Below are positions 44,602 through 53,731 of a stretch of DNA of 64,000 bases, one piece after another; the stretch's first letter is position 1, and each line of letters opens with the position of its first letter. Where the stretch lies: NCBI RefSeq assembly GCF_003807585.1, contig NZ_RMBX01000001.1, positions 124,001-188,000 of the forward strand, read 5' to 3'. Under the pieces are notes generated by a model that was given only the letters and a program-made list of their open reading frames with translations, did no database searches and had not been told where the DNA came from. The position numbers and the translations under genes were made by a program. This stretch comes from Chitinophaga barathri (GTDB lineage: Bacteria > Bacteroidota > Bacteroidia > Chitinophagales > Chitinophagaceae).

Positions 44602-44634
44602 CGCCGGTGGAAACTCCCTCCCACCGGCGTTTTT
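44602..44634 (+). terminator. Terminator of the tail-fibre-like gene
   Basis: A 9-bp G+C stem (CGCCGGTGG 44602-44610 with CCACCGGCG 44621-44629) followed by TTTTT. Confidence 0.85.
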
Positions 44635-44723
44635 CATTTGCATATAAAATCCTTAACATACATCATATCCGCTATTCTTTTTCATTGCTGTTCTTTCCTT
44701 AAATTCCATAAAAAAAAGAGTTT

Positions 44724-45512
44724 ATGGGCAAGCAACAAACACTATTACAATTTACCGGAAGGGTGGGCGACATGATCGGCTACCGGCGCGGCGGCAGATA
44801 CTTTATGCGCACCGCGCCGGAAAAGGTGAACCAGTCCGAAGCCACCAAAGCCGCCGGCCGCCTGTTCGGCGCAGCCAGCGCCTGTGGCAAATATATCCGT
44901 GAAGCGGTCATGCCCGCACTGGATATATCTTATGATACCAGCGTGGTAAACAGGCTGAACAGCCTGCTGTACCGGGAAGCACTTACAAACCCCGACTGGA
45001 AAGACCTTTCCACGCTCACCGGTTTCAGTTTTTCCAGGTATACCCGGCTGGGCGACATCCTCCGCGGCACTCCTCGCATCCAACGGGATTATCACGGCAA
45101 TATCCTCGTCCTGCTCGACCATCCCGGCAGCCTGAACAAAACACCGCCTAAGGCTACGCACATCGCCATAAAAGCCATCGCGATGAATCCCGCGCAACGT
45201 AAAGATGCCGTGGCCACGGAACCTGTGCTGATAGACCTCCGGAACCCGCCTCAAGAGCTGACGCTCACTATCCCCTATGCAGCGCAGGACGCAGCGGCCG
45301 TCATCCTGGAAGTGATATTTGTCACTAAAGAAAACGGCGTGCATTACCCCATCCGGAACCGCCGTTTTTATGCGGCGGAAGTTGTGTCCGTGATCGAAAC
45401 CGTAGCGGCAAAACCCAAACGCAGCTATGGCAGGCCCGGCATCAAAAAATTGCATGGCCAGGCCCCAGCCCGCACAGGCCGCAAGAAAGGCGGCAGCCCT
45501 CCGCGGGAATAA
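44724..45512 (+). CDS. Hypothetical protein, possibly DUF6266-like
   Basis: 262 residues with no signal peptide. The N-terminus (FTGRVGDMIGYRRGGRYFMR) resembles the opening of DUF6266 proteins of Bacteroidota (G-x-V-G-x-x-x-G-Y, then a basic stretch), which are of unknown function; the match is from memory and uncertain. The central part has regular beta-strand pattern. The C-terminal 30 residues are very basic (PKRSYGRPGIKKLHGQAPAR and RKKGGSP). It stands alone between a terminator and a long gap, with no visible partner. Confidence 0.6.
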   Translation: MGKQQTLLQFTGRVGDMIGYRRGGRYFMRTAPEKVNQSEATKAAGRLFGAASACGKYIREAVMPALDISYDTSVVNRLNSLLYREALTNPDWKDLSTLTGFSFSRYTRLGDILRGTPRIQRDYHGNILVLLDHPGSLNKTPPKATHIAIKAIAMNPAQRKDAVATEPVLIDLRNPPQELTLTIPYAAQDAAAVILEVIFVTKENGVHYPIRNRRFYAAEVVSVIETVAAKPKRSYGRPGIKKLHGQAPARTGRKKGGSPPRE

Positions 45513-46067
45513 ATAATATCCACCGCTCCCGTTTATCCCCTGCCACCTGACAGTAAGCCCGCTTCTGAATAACTCCCCATATCCCTTATCCATCCCCCGC
45601 TTATTTTTCTCAACATTTTCCTGAAACCAGTCCTTCTTTTCGCTCAACTTTTCACGGCAACGGATATACGCTCTTTCATTTTTAGACAAAATATACCCCT
45701 CTCGCCTTCCCGGGACCAAATTTCCCTCACTCCGCATCCTTTCCGTATCCCCTTCACATCAAGTGCACCTTTTATGCGGGAATCTCTCTGATATCCTTGC
45801 CCAACTGATCGATAGTACGGTTATCATACGGTTATCTAACCGGCCTGTAACCCCTATCATACGGGCTATCAACCACCCTTCCCTTTTTACCGGTTAAGGC
45901 TGGCCTATTCTAATACCTCTACGGCCATCCGGCAAAAGCCACAGCCTGGCCTATTCCAAGGCCATCAGTCGACAGCAACACCGTCCCCTTCCTGACCTTT
46001 ATGCCGCCATGGCTATACTAGCCACAGCCATTGTTAAAATCCCCCTATTTGTCTTATTTTGCACGAA
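45513..46067. other. Intergenic stretch with short repeats and a promoter
   Basis: Contains short repeated pieces (TATCATACGG twice; GGCTGGCCTATTC and GCCTGGCCTATTC about 45 bp apart) and the promoter at 46031-46062. No reading frame supported; a long minus-strand frame overlapping 44745-45737 is a shadow. Confidence 0.5.
46031..46062 (+). promoter_or_regulatory. Bacteroidota-type promoter upstream of the membrane protein gene
   Basis: TTG (46031-46033), 21-base spacer, TATTTTGC (46055-46062), close to TAnnTTTG. It ends 5 bases before the ATG at 46068. Confidence 0.5.
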
Positions 46068-47231
46068 ATGCAGACCTATACTTATAGCAGGACTTCCAAA
46101 ATACTCATGACGCTATTATTCGCCGCCCTCCTTTCCATTTCCCTGGGCTGGCTGATATACGGCACGGAAGAACACAGCACAAAAATATTCCTGGCTGTTC
46201 TCTCAACCAGCCTTGTTGGAATATATGTATTGATGTTCAATGAATTTCAATCGAGCATTACCATCGATCAATACAGCATTCGTTATCAATCCTCGTTTTA
46301 TACACGCGAACTGCTGCTCACAGAGATCAAAGGTTACCAGGAGATCAAAGACGCAACTTACCTGATCCCCCTCATAAAAGGCAAACGTAGTATCAATGTT
46401 TCCGGCTACCGGGTAAATGGAGTCGAGCTCATAGAATGGGTAGAGGGCAACTTCAAAAACCTGGACCAGCATGAAGCCAGGCAGGTCCACCTTGAGACGC
46501 TCACAAAAGAAGAAGCACGTGAAAACCGATTAAAAGTTAAAAAAGCGAAAACCTTCATCCTGCGGTTCAACCTCGCCAGCTTTTTCATCGTATTCTTCAG
46601 CTACATTTCGCGTCATGATATGAGGCTGTTGCCCTTGGTCCTGCTAATCCTTCTCCTGTCACTGCTTTTCACGGTTTACCGCTACAAGGGCATTATCACG
46701 CTCAATGAACCCCAAAACCCCAAATACCCGGACGCCGGTCTTGCCACGATGATCTGCTCAATTGGCATTTTCGCGTGCAGTTTAGATGCTCACTACGTGA
46801 CTACCGCAAAGGTCTGGCCCATGGTATTATTGTTAACTGCCCTACTCACCGGGCTGCTGTGGTACATTTGCCGGGATTTCAGCCTCAAAACGGGCACCAG
46901 GATATTTATCATGATAATATATCCGCTGTTTTTCCTGGCCGCATCCTGGGGATCGGTCGTGTTTTTAAACGGCGGGCTGGATAGCTCCAAGCCGCAGTCA
47001 TATTCCGCGGATATCGTTGAAAAACACATAAGAAAAGGGAAACGTACTAACTACCTGCTGCGGCTCGCACCCTGGGGGCCCGTGAATGAAATAAAGGAGA
47101 TAAGGGTGTCGCGTGAATTCTACGAATCCGTGGAAACAAACGATCACCTGGAAATCAATTTATACCAGGGAGCGCTGGGCATTCCCTGGTATAAAACGAT
47201 GAATAAAATAAGATGGGATATGAAAAAATAA
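46068..47231 (+). CDS. Polytopic membrane protein of unknown function
   Basis: 387 residues. At least seven hydrophobic segments are visible: two at about residues 12-32 and 42-60, a soluble loop (about 65-160) carrying a PH-like Y-x-x-x-EIKGYQEIKD segment, then TM segments at about 165-180, 188-205, 225-245, 250-265 and 275-295, and a C-terminal soluble tail. A DUF3592-like tail (PWGPVNEIKEIRVSREFYES) is possible. I chose the ATG at 46068; an in-frame TTG at 46059 lies inside the promoter box. Its stop is 4 bases from the convergent receptor gene. Family unknown. Confidence 0.65.
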   Translation: MQTYTYSRTSKILMTLLFAALLSISLGWLIYGTEEHSTKIFLAVLSTSLVGIYVLMFNEFQSSITIDQYSIRYQSSFYTRELLLTEIKGYQEIKDATYLIPLIKGKRSINVSGYRVNGVELIEWVEGNFKNLDQHEARQVHLETLTKEEARENRLKVKKAKTFILRFNLASFFIVFFSYISRHDMRLLPLVLLILLLSLLFTVYRYKGIITLNEPQNPKYPDAGLATMICSIGIFACSLDAHYVTTAKVWPMVLLLTALLTGLLWYICRDFSLKTGTRIFIMIIYPLFFLAASWGSVVFLNGGLDSSKPQSYSADIVEKHIRKGKRTNYLLRLAPWGPVNEIKEIRVSREFYESVETNDHLEINLYQGALGIPWYKTMNKIRWDMKK

Positions 47232-47235
47232 GATA

Positions 47236-49680
47236 CTAAAATCCGTCCCCGCCCATGTCACCACCGCCTTCTCCGTCTTTTTTCTTCTTGAAAAGGTTGG
47301 TGTCCATTTTACCGAAACGCCAGCTCACATTCAGGCGCAGCTCACGGCTCACGCGTTTGCGGTAACGTTCTGAATCGGAGAAGGAAGTCGTGGTCCAGCT
47401 GAGATCACGGTCTGTATTGAAGATATCGTTCAGGCCAAGGGCTACGGAGAAGTTCTTTTTCTTGAAGAAGTCTTTTTTCACCGCCATGTCCAGCTGGTAT
47501 TCCGGCGCCTCTTCGCCCTGCGGCTCAATGCGGCGGCCTTCATATTCGCCGGTCACCTGCAGCGTAAGGTTCCAGGGCAGTTTGGTGTTGCTGTTCACTT
47601 TGCCGAACCAGGTAAAACCTGAGTTGTTCACATCTTCCGCGCTGATCTTCGTCTGCTGCATGTTCACGTTCGTGGTTACGTCCCAGGTCTTGGTGATCTG
47701 CGTGCGCACAGTAAGCTCGGCGCCATAAGAGTTACGCACATCCGCGTTGATCGGGTAGCTCAATACTACTTTGCGCTCCTGGCCGTCCAGGTTCAGCGTG
47801 GTGTCTATGGAGTAATTGGTGATCGCATTGTTCGTATTCCGGAAATAGACAGACGCCAGTACGTTCACCTTGCGGTCAAAGTCTTTCAGGTAAGAAAGCT
47901 CGAAACTGTTGGTGAACTCGGGCTTCAGCGAAGGGTTGCCCCTGCGGCCGGAGTTGGCGTTGTATTCGATGTTCGGCAGCAGGTCGCGGAACCAGGGGCG
48001 TTGAATACGGCGGCTGTAATTCAGCTGCAGCTCATGATCGCCTTTGAGTTTCTGCGTCAGGAAAATGCTGGGGAACAGCCCGATCGGGTAATCGATCTCG
48101 TAGTTCGCGCCTTTTATATTTTTCATTTCACCGCTGTAAAAAGACTGCTCGGCACGCAGGCCCGTCTGAAAACCGAAGTTGCCAAAACCACCGGTATAAC
48201 TTACATACGCCGCATTGATCTGCTCGGTATAATGGTAGTTGTTCGACAAAGAAGAGTCATACATGAACTCGCCCGTGGCAAAGTCTTTCCCATAAGTGTT
48301 CAGCACGTTGTTAAACGTGCGGCTGTTGGTACGCAGCCCTGCTTCTATCTTGGATTTCTCATTGATCGGCGTTACAAAATCCACCTGGCCGGTGAGATAA
48401 GTGGTGTTGCCCGTACTATTGCCATAACGCAGCTCAGGCTGGTTGGGCGAGTTGCTGGGTGTGCCGTCCAAATTGTAATACTGGAGGGAATAATCGTTGT
48501 TGCCGCTGTTGTTCGCACGGTTGTAGGTGAAATCAGCCGTCAGTTCGCGGCCCTCTTTGGCAAAAGTGCGTTTGTAACCCAGCTGGGTGGTATAGTTGCG
48601 GAACTTGTTTTTGCTGTCGTTGTCACCAATGCCGTAGCGGAGGCGGTTTTTCTGGGCGTCCAGGTCGTAAACAGTCTGGCTGTTCAGGTTGTTAAAATCG
48701 CCGCCGGTAAGGCCCTGGGACAGGGTGATGGTGTTGCGGTTGTCTATGAACCAGTCAAAACCCACGCGCCCGTTCTGGAACTTGCGGCCGAACTCGCCGT
48801 CCTGGTACTGATCCAGGTAGGTGGTATCGTTGTTTTCCCAGTTTTTGCGCAGCATATGCTGTGTCATGGGGGAGCGCCTGTCTCTCAGGTTATAGTTGAG
48901 GAACACATTGATCTTGCCCTGGCGTACGTTCAGGTCCACACCCAGGTTGGAGCTGTTCGTGGTGGAATAACCGCCCTGGATGAGGCCGTTGATGCCCGCG
49001 CGGCGGTTCTTTTTCAGCACGATGTTCAGGATGCCGCTCATACCTTCCGCATCGTATTTGGCGGAGGGATTGGTCACCACTTCCACGTTCGCGATAGCGT
49101 CCGCGGGGATCTGGTCCAGCGTGAGGGTGCTGGGCCGGCCGTCTATAAAGATGGTGGGGCTGCCGTTGCGTACGGATACGTTGCCGTCTATGTCCACGTT
49201 CACGGAGGGCACCTGGCGCAGTACGTCGGTGGCGGTGCCGCCTATGCTGGCGAGGTTTTTTTCTACGTTAAACACGCGTTTGTCTATCGCCATGGTAAAA
49301 GCCGGCTTCTCTCCCACTACTTCCACTCCTTTGAGGGCGGTGGCGGTGGTTTTGAGGCGGATATTCCCCACGTCGGACCGGCCTTTTACGCTCACGGAGC
49401 GGAAAATGGTCTGATAACCGATAAAATATATTTTCAGGATATAAGTGCCGGGAGCAATGCTCTTAAAATCGAAATCACCGTTGCCTTTGGAGAGCATACC
49501 GGTGATGACGGTGCTGTCTTTTGCTTTCAGGAGAGCCACTGAAGCATATTCCACGGGTTTTCCGCTCTGATCGTCCAATAATTTACCAAGGATCTCCGCC
49601 TGTGCGCCATTGTCCTGCGCCATTGTCTGTGTGTTCATACACAGAAATGTTGCCAATAAGAATAATAAACTTTTCCTCAT
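47236..49680 (-). CDS. TonB-dependent receptor-like outer-membrane beta-barrel protein
   Basis: 814 residues with a signal peptide (MRKSLLFLLATFLCMNTQTM). The order is: a CarboxypepD_reg-like Ig domain (about residues 28-105, ILGKLLDDQSGKPVEYASVA); a plug domain (VEVVGEKPAFTMAIDKRVFN, FIDGRPSTLTLDQIPADAIA, about 115-235); and an outer-membrane beta-barrel family (OMP_b-brl_3 type) to the end. A C-terminal Lys/Gly/Asp tail (KKKDGEGGGDMGGDG) is odd and does not look like barrel. These proteins take up substrates or act as signalling or surface proteins; no SusD-like partner is adjacent, so the ligand is unknown. Confidence 0.88.
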   Translation of the reverse strand: MRKSLLFLLATFLCMNTQTMAQDNGAQAEILGKLLDDQSGKPVEYASVALLKAKDSTVITGMLSKGNGDFDFKSIAPGTYILKIYFIGYQTIFRSVSVKGRSDVGNIRLKTTATALKGVEVVGEKPAFTMAIDKRVFNVEKNLASIGGTATDVLRQVPSVNVDIDGNVSVRNGSPTIFIDGRPSTLTLDQIPADAIANVEVVTNPSAKYDAEGMSGILNIVLKKNRRAGINGLIQGGYSTTNSSNLGVDLNVRQGKINVFLNYNLRDRRSPMTQHMLRKNWENNDTTYLDQYQDGEFGRKFQNGRVGFDWFIDNRNTITLSQGLTGGDFNNLNSQTVYDLDAQKNRLRYGIGDNDSKNKFRNYTTQLGYKRTFAKEGRELTADFTYNRANNSGNNDYSLQYYNLDGTPSNSPNQPELRYGNSTGNTTYLTGQVDFVTPINEKSKIEAGLRTNSRTFNNVLNTYGKDFATGEFMYDSSLSNNYHYTEQINAAYVSYTGGFGNFGFQTGLRAEQSFYSGEMKNIKGANYEIDYPIGLFPSIFLTQKLKGDHELQLNYSRRIQRPWFRDLLPNIEYNANSGRRGNPSLKPEFTNSFELSYLKDFDRKVNVLASVYFRNTNNAITNYSIDTTLNLDGQERKVVLSYPINADVRNSYGAELTVRTQITKTWDVTTNVNMQQTKISAEDVNNSGFTWFGKVNSNTKLPWNLTLQVTGEYEGRRIEPQGEEAPEYQLDMAVKKDFFKKKNFSVALGLNDIFNTDRDLSWTTTSFSDSERYRKRVSRELRLNVSWRFGKMDTNLFKKKKDGEGGGDMGGDGF

Positions 49681-49958
49681 GCTATGTTTGACGTCAAAAA
49701 ATGACATATCATTTGTGGCCAAATTACATATTCCACCAGGAAGGATGGAATTAAATGGATGGATGGCAAACGATTACACATCAGCAATGACGGCCATTCC
49801 GGCCGAAATAGTGTTATAACGCGTTTTAGCGGGGATTAGCATAAGGACCGGGCTGCCGCTGATGAATACCTGAGCGGCAGAATAAATTGTTGAATGGACA
49901 GTTATTACCGGAATTCCGGTTGTTTGGTTTTTAGAAATACGGCGGAGATCAGCCGGCA

Positions 49959-50627
49959 TTATTCACCGGTAAAGAAACTCTTAAACGGTTCGCCTTTATA
50001 GCGCAGATCCGTCACTTCTACGGTAAGTCCCTCACCTTTAGGCGATTGCGCATAAAATCCGATGCGAAGGCTGTCCGGGTTTGAAAGGGAGAACGTGCGG
50101 AGGAGGTTCCAGGTTTTACCGTCGGCAGAGCTGTAAAAACAATAGATCTTGCCGGAACGTACGGCTTTGAGGTATATTTCGCCGGTGGGCGCGCTGCGGT
50201 GGTAGTTGTCGTCCGTGACGCGGTTGCGCACTACGGAGGAGCCGATGCTCACGCTGCCGTCATCCATTTTTTCGAGGAGCAGTTTGGCCCAGTTGGAGGA
50301 ATCGTTGTACAGGAGGATGGCGGCGCCGTCGTACAGTGCTTTGAACTGCGGTTTGATGCGGGCGGAGAAGATAAAAGCCGTATCCGGTTTGAAGAGCAGC
50401 ATAGGCACCTGGTGGACGTAAAAACTGCCGTCCACGAAAGAATAGAGGTCGGTGCCTTTGGCGGCTTTCATGCTGAATGCGTTGGCTGAGCGGATGCTGA
50501 CGCCTGCGGGTTGGGCATTCCAGCTGAGGGGATGCGGGATGGCTTTGAGGCGGAGGGAATCGGAGGCCTTGGTGATGAGGGTGGCGGTGAGGCAGAGTGC
50601 GAGTAAGGCTGCTGTCTTTTGGAACAT
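49959..50627 (-). CDS. DUF1349 family secreted protein
   Basis: 222 residues with a signal peptide (MFQKTAALLALCLTATLITK). The mature domain is concanavalin-A-like (HQVPMLLFKPDTAFIFSARI, ILLYNDSSNWAKLLLEKMDD, TWNLLRTFSL), as in DUF1349 proteins. Such domains often bind or recognise carbohydrate, but no ligand can be named. It is a single gene downstream of no operon partner; the next gene on the same strand starts 278 bases away. ATG at 50627 fits the signal peptide. Confidence 0.85.
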   Translation of the reverse strand: MFQKTAALLALCLTATLITKASDSLRLKAIPHPLSWNAQPAGVSIRSANAFSMKAAKGTDLYSFVDGSFYVHQVPMLLFKPDTAFIFSARIKPQFKALYDGAAILLYNDSSNWAKLLLEKMDDGSVSIGSSVVRNRVTDDNYHRSAPTGEIYLKAVRSGKIYCFYSSADGKTWNLLRTFSLSNPDSLRIGFYAQSPKGEGLTVEVTDLRYKGEPFKSFFTGE

Positions 50628-50687
50628 GGTAGATTAGGTTAGATGATTTGAAGGAGACGTGTAAAGGTGGAAGAAGTACCATTCAGC

Positions 50688-51122
50688 TTACGTATTCTTT
50701 TTAGAGCTCGGCCAGAACAAGTGCTCCTTATCTAAAAAAACCACATAAAAAACATCGTCTTCAATATAACCAACTACTACTTCTTTACTATTGGACGTGA
50801 TATGCATCACCGTCCACACTACACCGAAAATATGTTTAGGGCAGACAAACTCAGAATCAGGCGGGAAATCAACTTTGGTATATTGTTTTATATGTTTGTA
50901 CTGAAGGGCCTGTTGTACAGTAAATTGACTGACAAATTGTTTCCTTTTCAGGAACATCCCTAACAATCCCTCCTTTTCCCATTCATCAATGGTTTGCCCT
51001 TGGGTCGTTACTAACTTTATAAGACTAAAGCTTATTTTCCTGGTTTTCCTTCCTCTTGCTTCTCTCTCACCTTGTTCCCTTACATAAGACGGATCTCTCC
51101 TTTCATTTTTTTTCGGGGCCAT
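50688..51122 (-). CDS. Small partner protein of the AAA ATPase
   Basis: 144 residues. A Lys/Arg-rich N-terminus (MAPKKNERRDPSYVREQGER), then a helical middle and a beta-rich C-terminus (EVVVGYIEDDVFYVVFLDKE, then LFWPSSKK). I chose the ATG at 51122, which overlaps the end of the ATPase gene by 20 bases, a sign of translational coupling. I do not recognise a named family; the VVGYIEDDVFYVVFLDKEH stretch looks conserved in ATPase-linked small proteins from memory. A toxin or effector role is a hypothesis based on the pairing. A+T-rich like its partner. Confidence 0.65.
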   Translation of the reverse strand: MAPKKNERRDPSYVREQGEREARGRKTRKISFSLIKLVTTQGQTIDEWEKEGLLGMFLKRKQFVSQFTVQQALQYKHIKQYTKVDFPPDSEFVCPKHIFGVVWTVMHITSNSKEVVVGYIEDDVFYVVFLDKEHLFWPSSKKNT

Positions 51123-52323
51123 ACAATAGATCAATAAGATTGTCTGTAATTTCCATGGTTTCGGCTGCGCCAAATTCGTTATTCAGATATTTCTTATCTA
51201 TAGCTGAATTACCTCTTACTGTTTTAGAGCTAAATTCAGACAATGAAAACAATTCGGATGCGCCGAACTGATCTTTTTCAACAAACCATATCTGGTCTCT
51301 TCTCCAAAGATCTTTATCCAATAAATTTACGTCATTCCCTGTAAAAATGATCTGTGCATTGCGTTTATTAAACTTCTGAAAAAAGTCTATCAATTTTTTT
51401 GACAGATTAGGATGAAGTTTGCAATCAAATTCATCTATCAATAATACTCTTGAATTTCTTAATGTATCGTAGATCGGCCCGAGAATATTAATCAACTTCT
51501 TCGTTCCTTCCGATTCTTCCCAAGCGGTAAAAGGAACAGCCTCAATCAACAAATTATTTTCATCGTATTTATTATGATAGGTAATGACCTCTCCGTCTTT
51601 CTCTCCTGCTTCAATATTTGTAATCTCAAGATACTTAAGTGCCAGCGCCGCCCAATTCTTAAATCCTGGCTCATTTTTTAATATTTTGGCAGTTACTTTA
51701 TCATGTTTCCATTCATGCAGGCCGCTAATTACGTTTAAATTAGAAAACCATGAGAAGATCAATTTAGAAACAGGTTGATTATTTTGTGCAAGATGACTTA
51801 ATAAAAGAACATTGGCATTTACATCATCCATATATTTTTCCCCTTCAGAAAAAGATTCATGATTGATTTCAAACTCCTGGCGCTCTCTTGAAAATAGCAG
51901 AATTTCTCTTTCTACTTTTCGATACAACCATTCTCTCACAATTTCTTCAGCATTGAACTCATAACCATACCGGTAGATTGCCCCTCCGATCAGAAACGAC
52001 AATTCAAATGTAGTGCTCGCATTTTCGGTTATGGTATTTAACTTAAATTGATTATCCCAGTACTCCTTATCCTCTTCTTTTTTTAGCGAATCACTGAATG
52101 AATAATGAACATAATATTTCATCCAGTCAAAAGCTGTAATGAAATTGCTTTTGCCGCTGCCATTAGATCCGTACACCGCTGCTGCTTTCAGAATGTCAAA
52201 CCCCCGCTCCGTCTTAATAACATTGGTATCGATATGCTCTTTGAATGACTTTACATTTGTCATCAGGAACACTAATTCCTCCTTAAAGGATCGGTAATTT
52301 TTGGCACGAAACTCTATTAACAT
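51103..52323 (-). CDS. AAA family ATPase of the overcoming-lysogenization/abortive-infection type
   Basis: 406 residues. N-terminal ATPase opening (MLIEFRAKNYRSFKEELVFL), Walker A YGSNGSGKSN at about residue 50, ABC-like signature EESEGTKKL at about 275, and Walker B VLLIDEFD at about 295. A helical insertion lies between. This is the AAA_15/AAA_21 type found in RloA, AbiL-like and other phage-defence ATPases. It stands first in a two-gene operon with a 144-residue partner. The block is visibly A+T-rich, which suggests transfer. No TOPRIM or HEPN partner is present, so it is not a typical PARIS or OLD system. Confidence 0.82.
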   Translation of the reverse strand: MLIEFRAKNYRSFKEELVFLMTNVKSFKEHIDTNVIKTERGFDILKAAAVYGSNGSGKSNFITAFDWMKYYVHYSFSDSLKKEEDKEYWDNQFKLNTITENASTTFELSFLIGGAIYRYGYEFNAEEIVREWLYRKVEREILLFSRERQEFEINHESFSEGEKYMDDVNANVLLLSHLAQNNQPVSKLIFSWFSNLNVISGLHEWKHDKVTAKILKNEPGFKNWAALALKYLEITNIEAGEKDGEVITYHNKYDENNLLIEAVPFTAWEESEGTKKLINILGPIYDTLRNSRVLLIDEFDCKLHPNLSKKLIDFFQKFNKRNAQIIFTGNDVNLLDKDLWRRDQIWFVEKDQFGASELFSLSEFSSKTVRGNSAIDKKYLNNEFGAAETMEITDNLIDLLYGPEKK

Positions 52324-52387
52324 GCTACAAATGTACAGCTTATCCGGCTAAATTGCAGATTATTTGCAATTTTAATAAACAACGTCC

Positions 52388-52942
52388 CTACAACACCTTC
52401 TGCAAATGATAATAAAACCCTCCCGAAAAAGGCACCGTTTTCACCACCCCAAAGCCCAGCCGCTCATACAACCGCTGCGCACCGGGGTTCTCCGTGCTCA
52501 CCAGCAGACCTGCAAAGTCCAGTCCCAGCTGTTTGCCCCTTTCCGCCGCGGCCAGTATCAACTGTTTCCCGATGCCTTTGCCCTGGCTGGCGGGAGATAC
52601 GGCGATACTGTCCAGGTAATATTCTCCGGGGCCGGTTTCATCTTCCGGCTGAAAGCGGTAAGACAATGATTGTTCTATAAAATCCAGCACCGGTTTGCGC
52701 AGTTCGTCCAGCCGGCCGCCGTCGTAGGCGATGATGAGGCCACCGATACCCTCCGCATCCTCGTACAGCAGGGTATTTTCATAGCTGTACTGGTTGCCGG
52801 GGCGCCTGAAAAGCGCTTCGAATATGGGCATGGAAAGCCGCGGATTGTCAAGCCCGGTAAGCTTTACGGCCACTTCCCGCATGGCCAGGAACAATAAAGG
52901 AATACTTGCGGCTGCATCCCCGGGAACGGCGGGTCTTATCAT
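52388..52942 (-). CDS. GNAT family N-acetyltransferase
   Basis: 184 residues. The acetyl-CoA-binding motif is clear: YLDSIAVSPASQGKGIGKQL (Q/R-x-x-G-x-G), followed by LLVSTENPGAQRLYERLGFG. The ATG at 52942 is preferred because upstream codons lie in the shared promoter region; a -7 box (TATCTTTG) ends 5 bases ahead. It is divergent from tetR and may share control with it through the operator in between. The substrate (small molecule, protein or antibiotic) cannot be told. Confidence 0.88.
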   Translation of the reverse strand: MIRPAVPGDAAASIPLLFLAMREVAVKLTGLDNPRLSMPIFEALFRRPGNQYSYENTLLYEDAEGIGGLIIAYDGGRLDELRKPVLDFIEQSLSYRFQPEDETGPGEYYLDSIAVSPASQGKGIGKQLILAAAERGKQLGLDFAGLLVSTENPGAQRLYERLGFGVVKTVPFSGGFYYHLQKVL

Positions 52943-52947
52943 AGTTT

Positions 52948-52955
52948 CAAAGATA
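52948..52955 (-). promoter_or_regulatory. -7 promoter box of the GNAT gene
   Basis: TATCTTTG on the minus strand (52955-52948) exactly matches TAnnTTTG; it ends 5 bases before the ATG. No TTG is seen at -33, where the TetR operator lies. Confidence 0.5.
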
Positions 52956-52969
52956 CCCCAAAAAATAAA

Positions 52970-53002
52970 TTTGGAATTACTGAACACTGTTCAGTATATT
53001 TG
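52970..53002 (+). promoter_or_regulatory. Promoter of tetR
   Basis: TTTG (52970-52973), 21-base spacer, TATATTTG (52995-53002). The operator palindrome sits in the spacer. Confidence 0.7.
52978..52996. promoter_or_regulatory. TetR-family operator O1
   Basis: TACTGAACA-C-TGTTCAGTA is a perfect 19-bp palindrome (9-bp arms) lying between the -33 and -7 boxes of tetR, so binding would block its promoter and overlap the GNAT promoter's upstream region. Confidence 0.85.
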
Positions 53003-53024
53003 TGTCGTAAACATTTTATCCTAA

Positions 53025-53639
53025 ATGGGTATATCAGATAGAAAAGAAAGAGAGAAGCAGGAAATGAAGCGGCTGATCATCGATGCGGCCCTGCGTATGT
53101 TCGTGGAAGACGGGTATGAAAAGACCTCCATCCGGAACATCGCGGACAAGATCGAATACAGCCCGGGCACGATCTATCTTTATTATAAAGACAAGGACGA
53201 GCTGCTGTACGCCGTGCAGAAAGAAGCGTTTTCCAAAATGCTGGAAACCTTCCAGGCCGAGGCCACCAGCCGCAGCCCCTGGAAAAGACTGGAGCAGATC
53301 GCGTATTCGTATGTGAACTTCGGCATCAATCACCCGGACCTGTACGACCTGATGTTTATCATCCGTGCCCCCATGAACACCGCGGAGAAAAAGGGCGACT
53401 GGGAAAATGGTGACGACTGTTTTAAATACCTGACAGACACCATCGGGGACTGTATGGAAAAAGGACTGCTGCGGTACACAGACCCAAGGGTGGCGGCGCT
53501 CTCCATCTGGTCCATGGGCCATGGCCTCGTATCCCTCCAGGTACGCTGCCGCTTCAAAGTGATGCAGCTGGCGGATGAACAGATGAGCCAGATGATCAAT
53601 CTTACGATCAGGGAGTTTTTGAGGACGATCAAAGCATAA
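53025..53639 (+). CDS. TetR/AcrR family transcriptional regulator
   Basis: 204 residues. An N-terminal helix-turn-helix (about residues 15-60: FVEDGYEKTSIRNIADKIEY, then SPGTIYLYYKDKDEL) with a ligand-binding domain after. Such repressors bind palindromes and release on ligand binding. Its own promoter carries the perfect palindrome O1, and a related site O2 lies over the start of the tolC-like gene, so it probably represses itself and the efflux operon. The gene is followed by a hairpin with a T tract, 91 bases ahead of the tolC-like gene. Confidence 0.92.
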   Translation: MGISDRKEREKQEMKRLIIDAALRMFVEDGYEKTSIRNIADKIEYSPGTIYLYYKDKDELLYAVQKEAFSKMLETFQAEATSRSPWKRLEQIAYSYVNFGINHPDLYDLMFIIRAPMNTAEKKGDWENGDDCFKYLTDTIGDCMEKGLLRYTDPRVAALSIWSMGHGLVSLQVRCRFKVMQLADEQMSQMINLTIREFLRTIKA

Positions 53640-53680
53640 GAAACCAGGGCTTAAAGACCCAATCATCAACATAAACAAAC

Positions 53681-53703
53681 GCAATCCACGGATTGCTTTT
53701 TTT
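53681..53703 (+). terminator. Hairpin after tetR
   Basis: GCAATC (53681-53686) pairs with GATTGC (53691-53696), followed by seven T. It lies between tetR and the efflux operon; partial readthrough would couple them. Confidence 0.65.
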
Positions 53704-53712
53704 AAGGCACAC

Positions 53713-53731
53713 TACTAAACACCGTTCATTA
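53713..53731. promoter_or_regulatory. TetR-family operator O2 over the efflux operon start
   Basis: TACTAAACACCGTTCATTA matches O1 at 16 of 19 positions, including the 3' half TTCA and the spacer. It ends on the A of the ATG of the tolC-like gene. Confidence 0.7.

Noticed and set aside
48001..49542. A 513-codon frame antisense to the TonB receptor-like gene
   Set aside because: Shadow of a recognisable barrel and plug gene.
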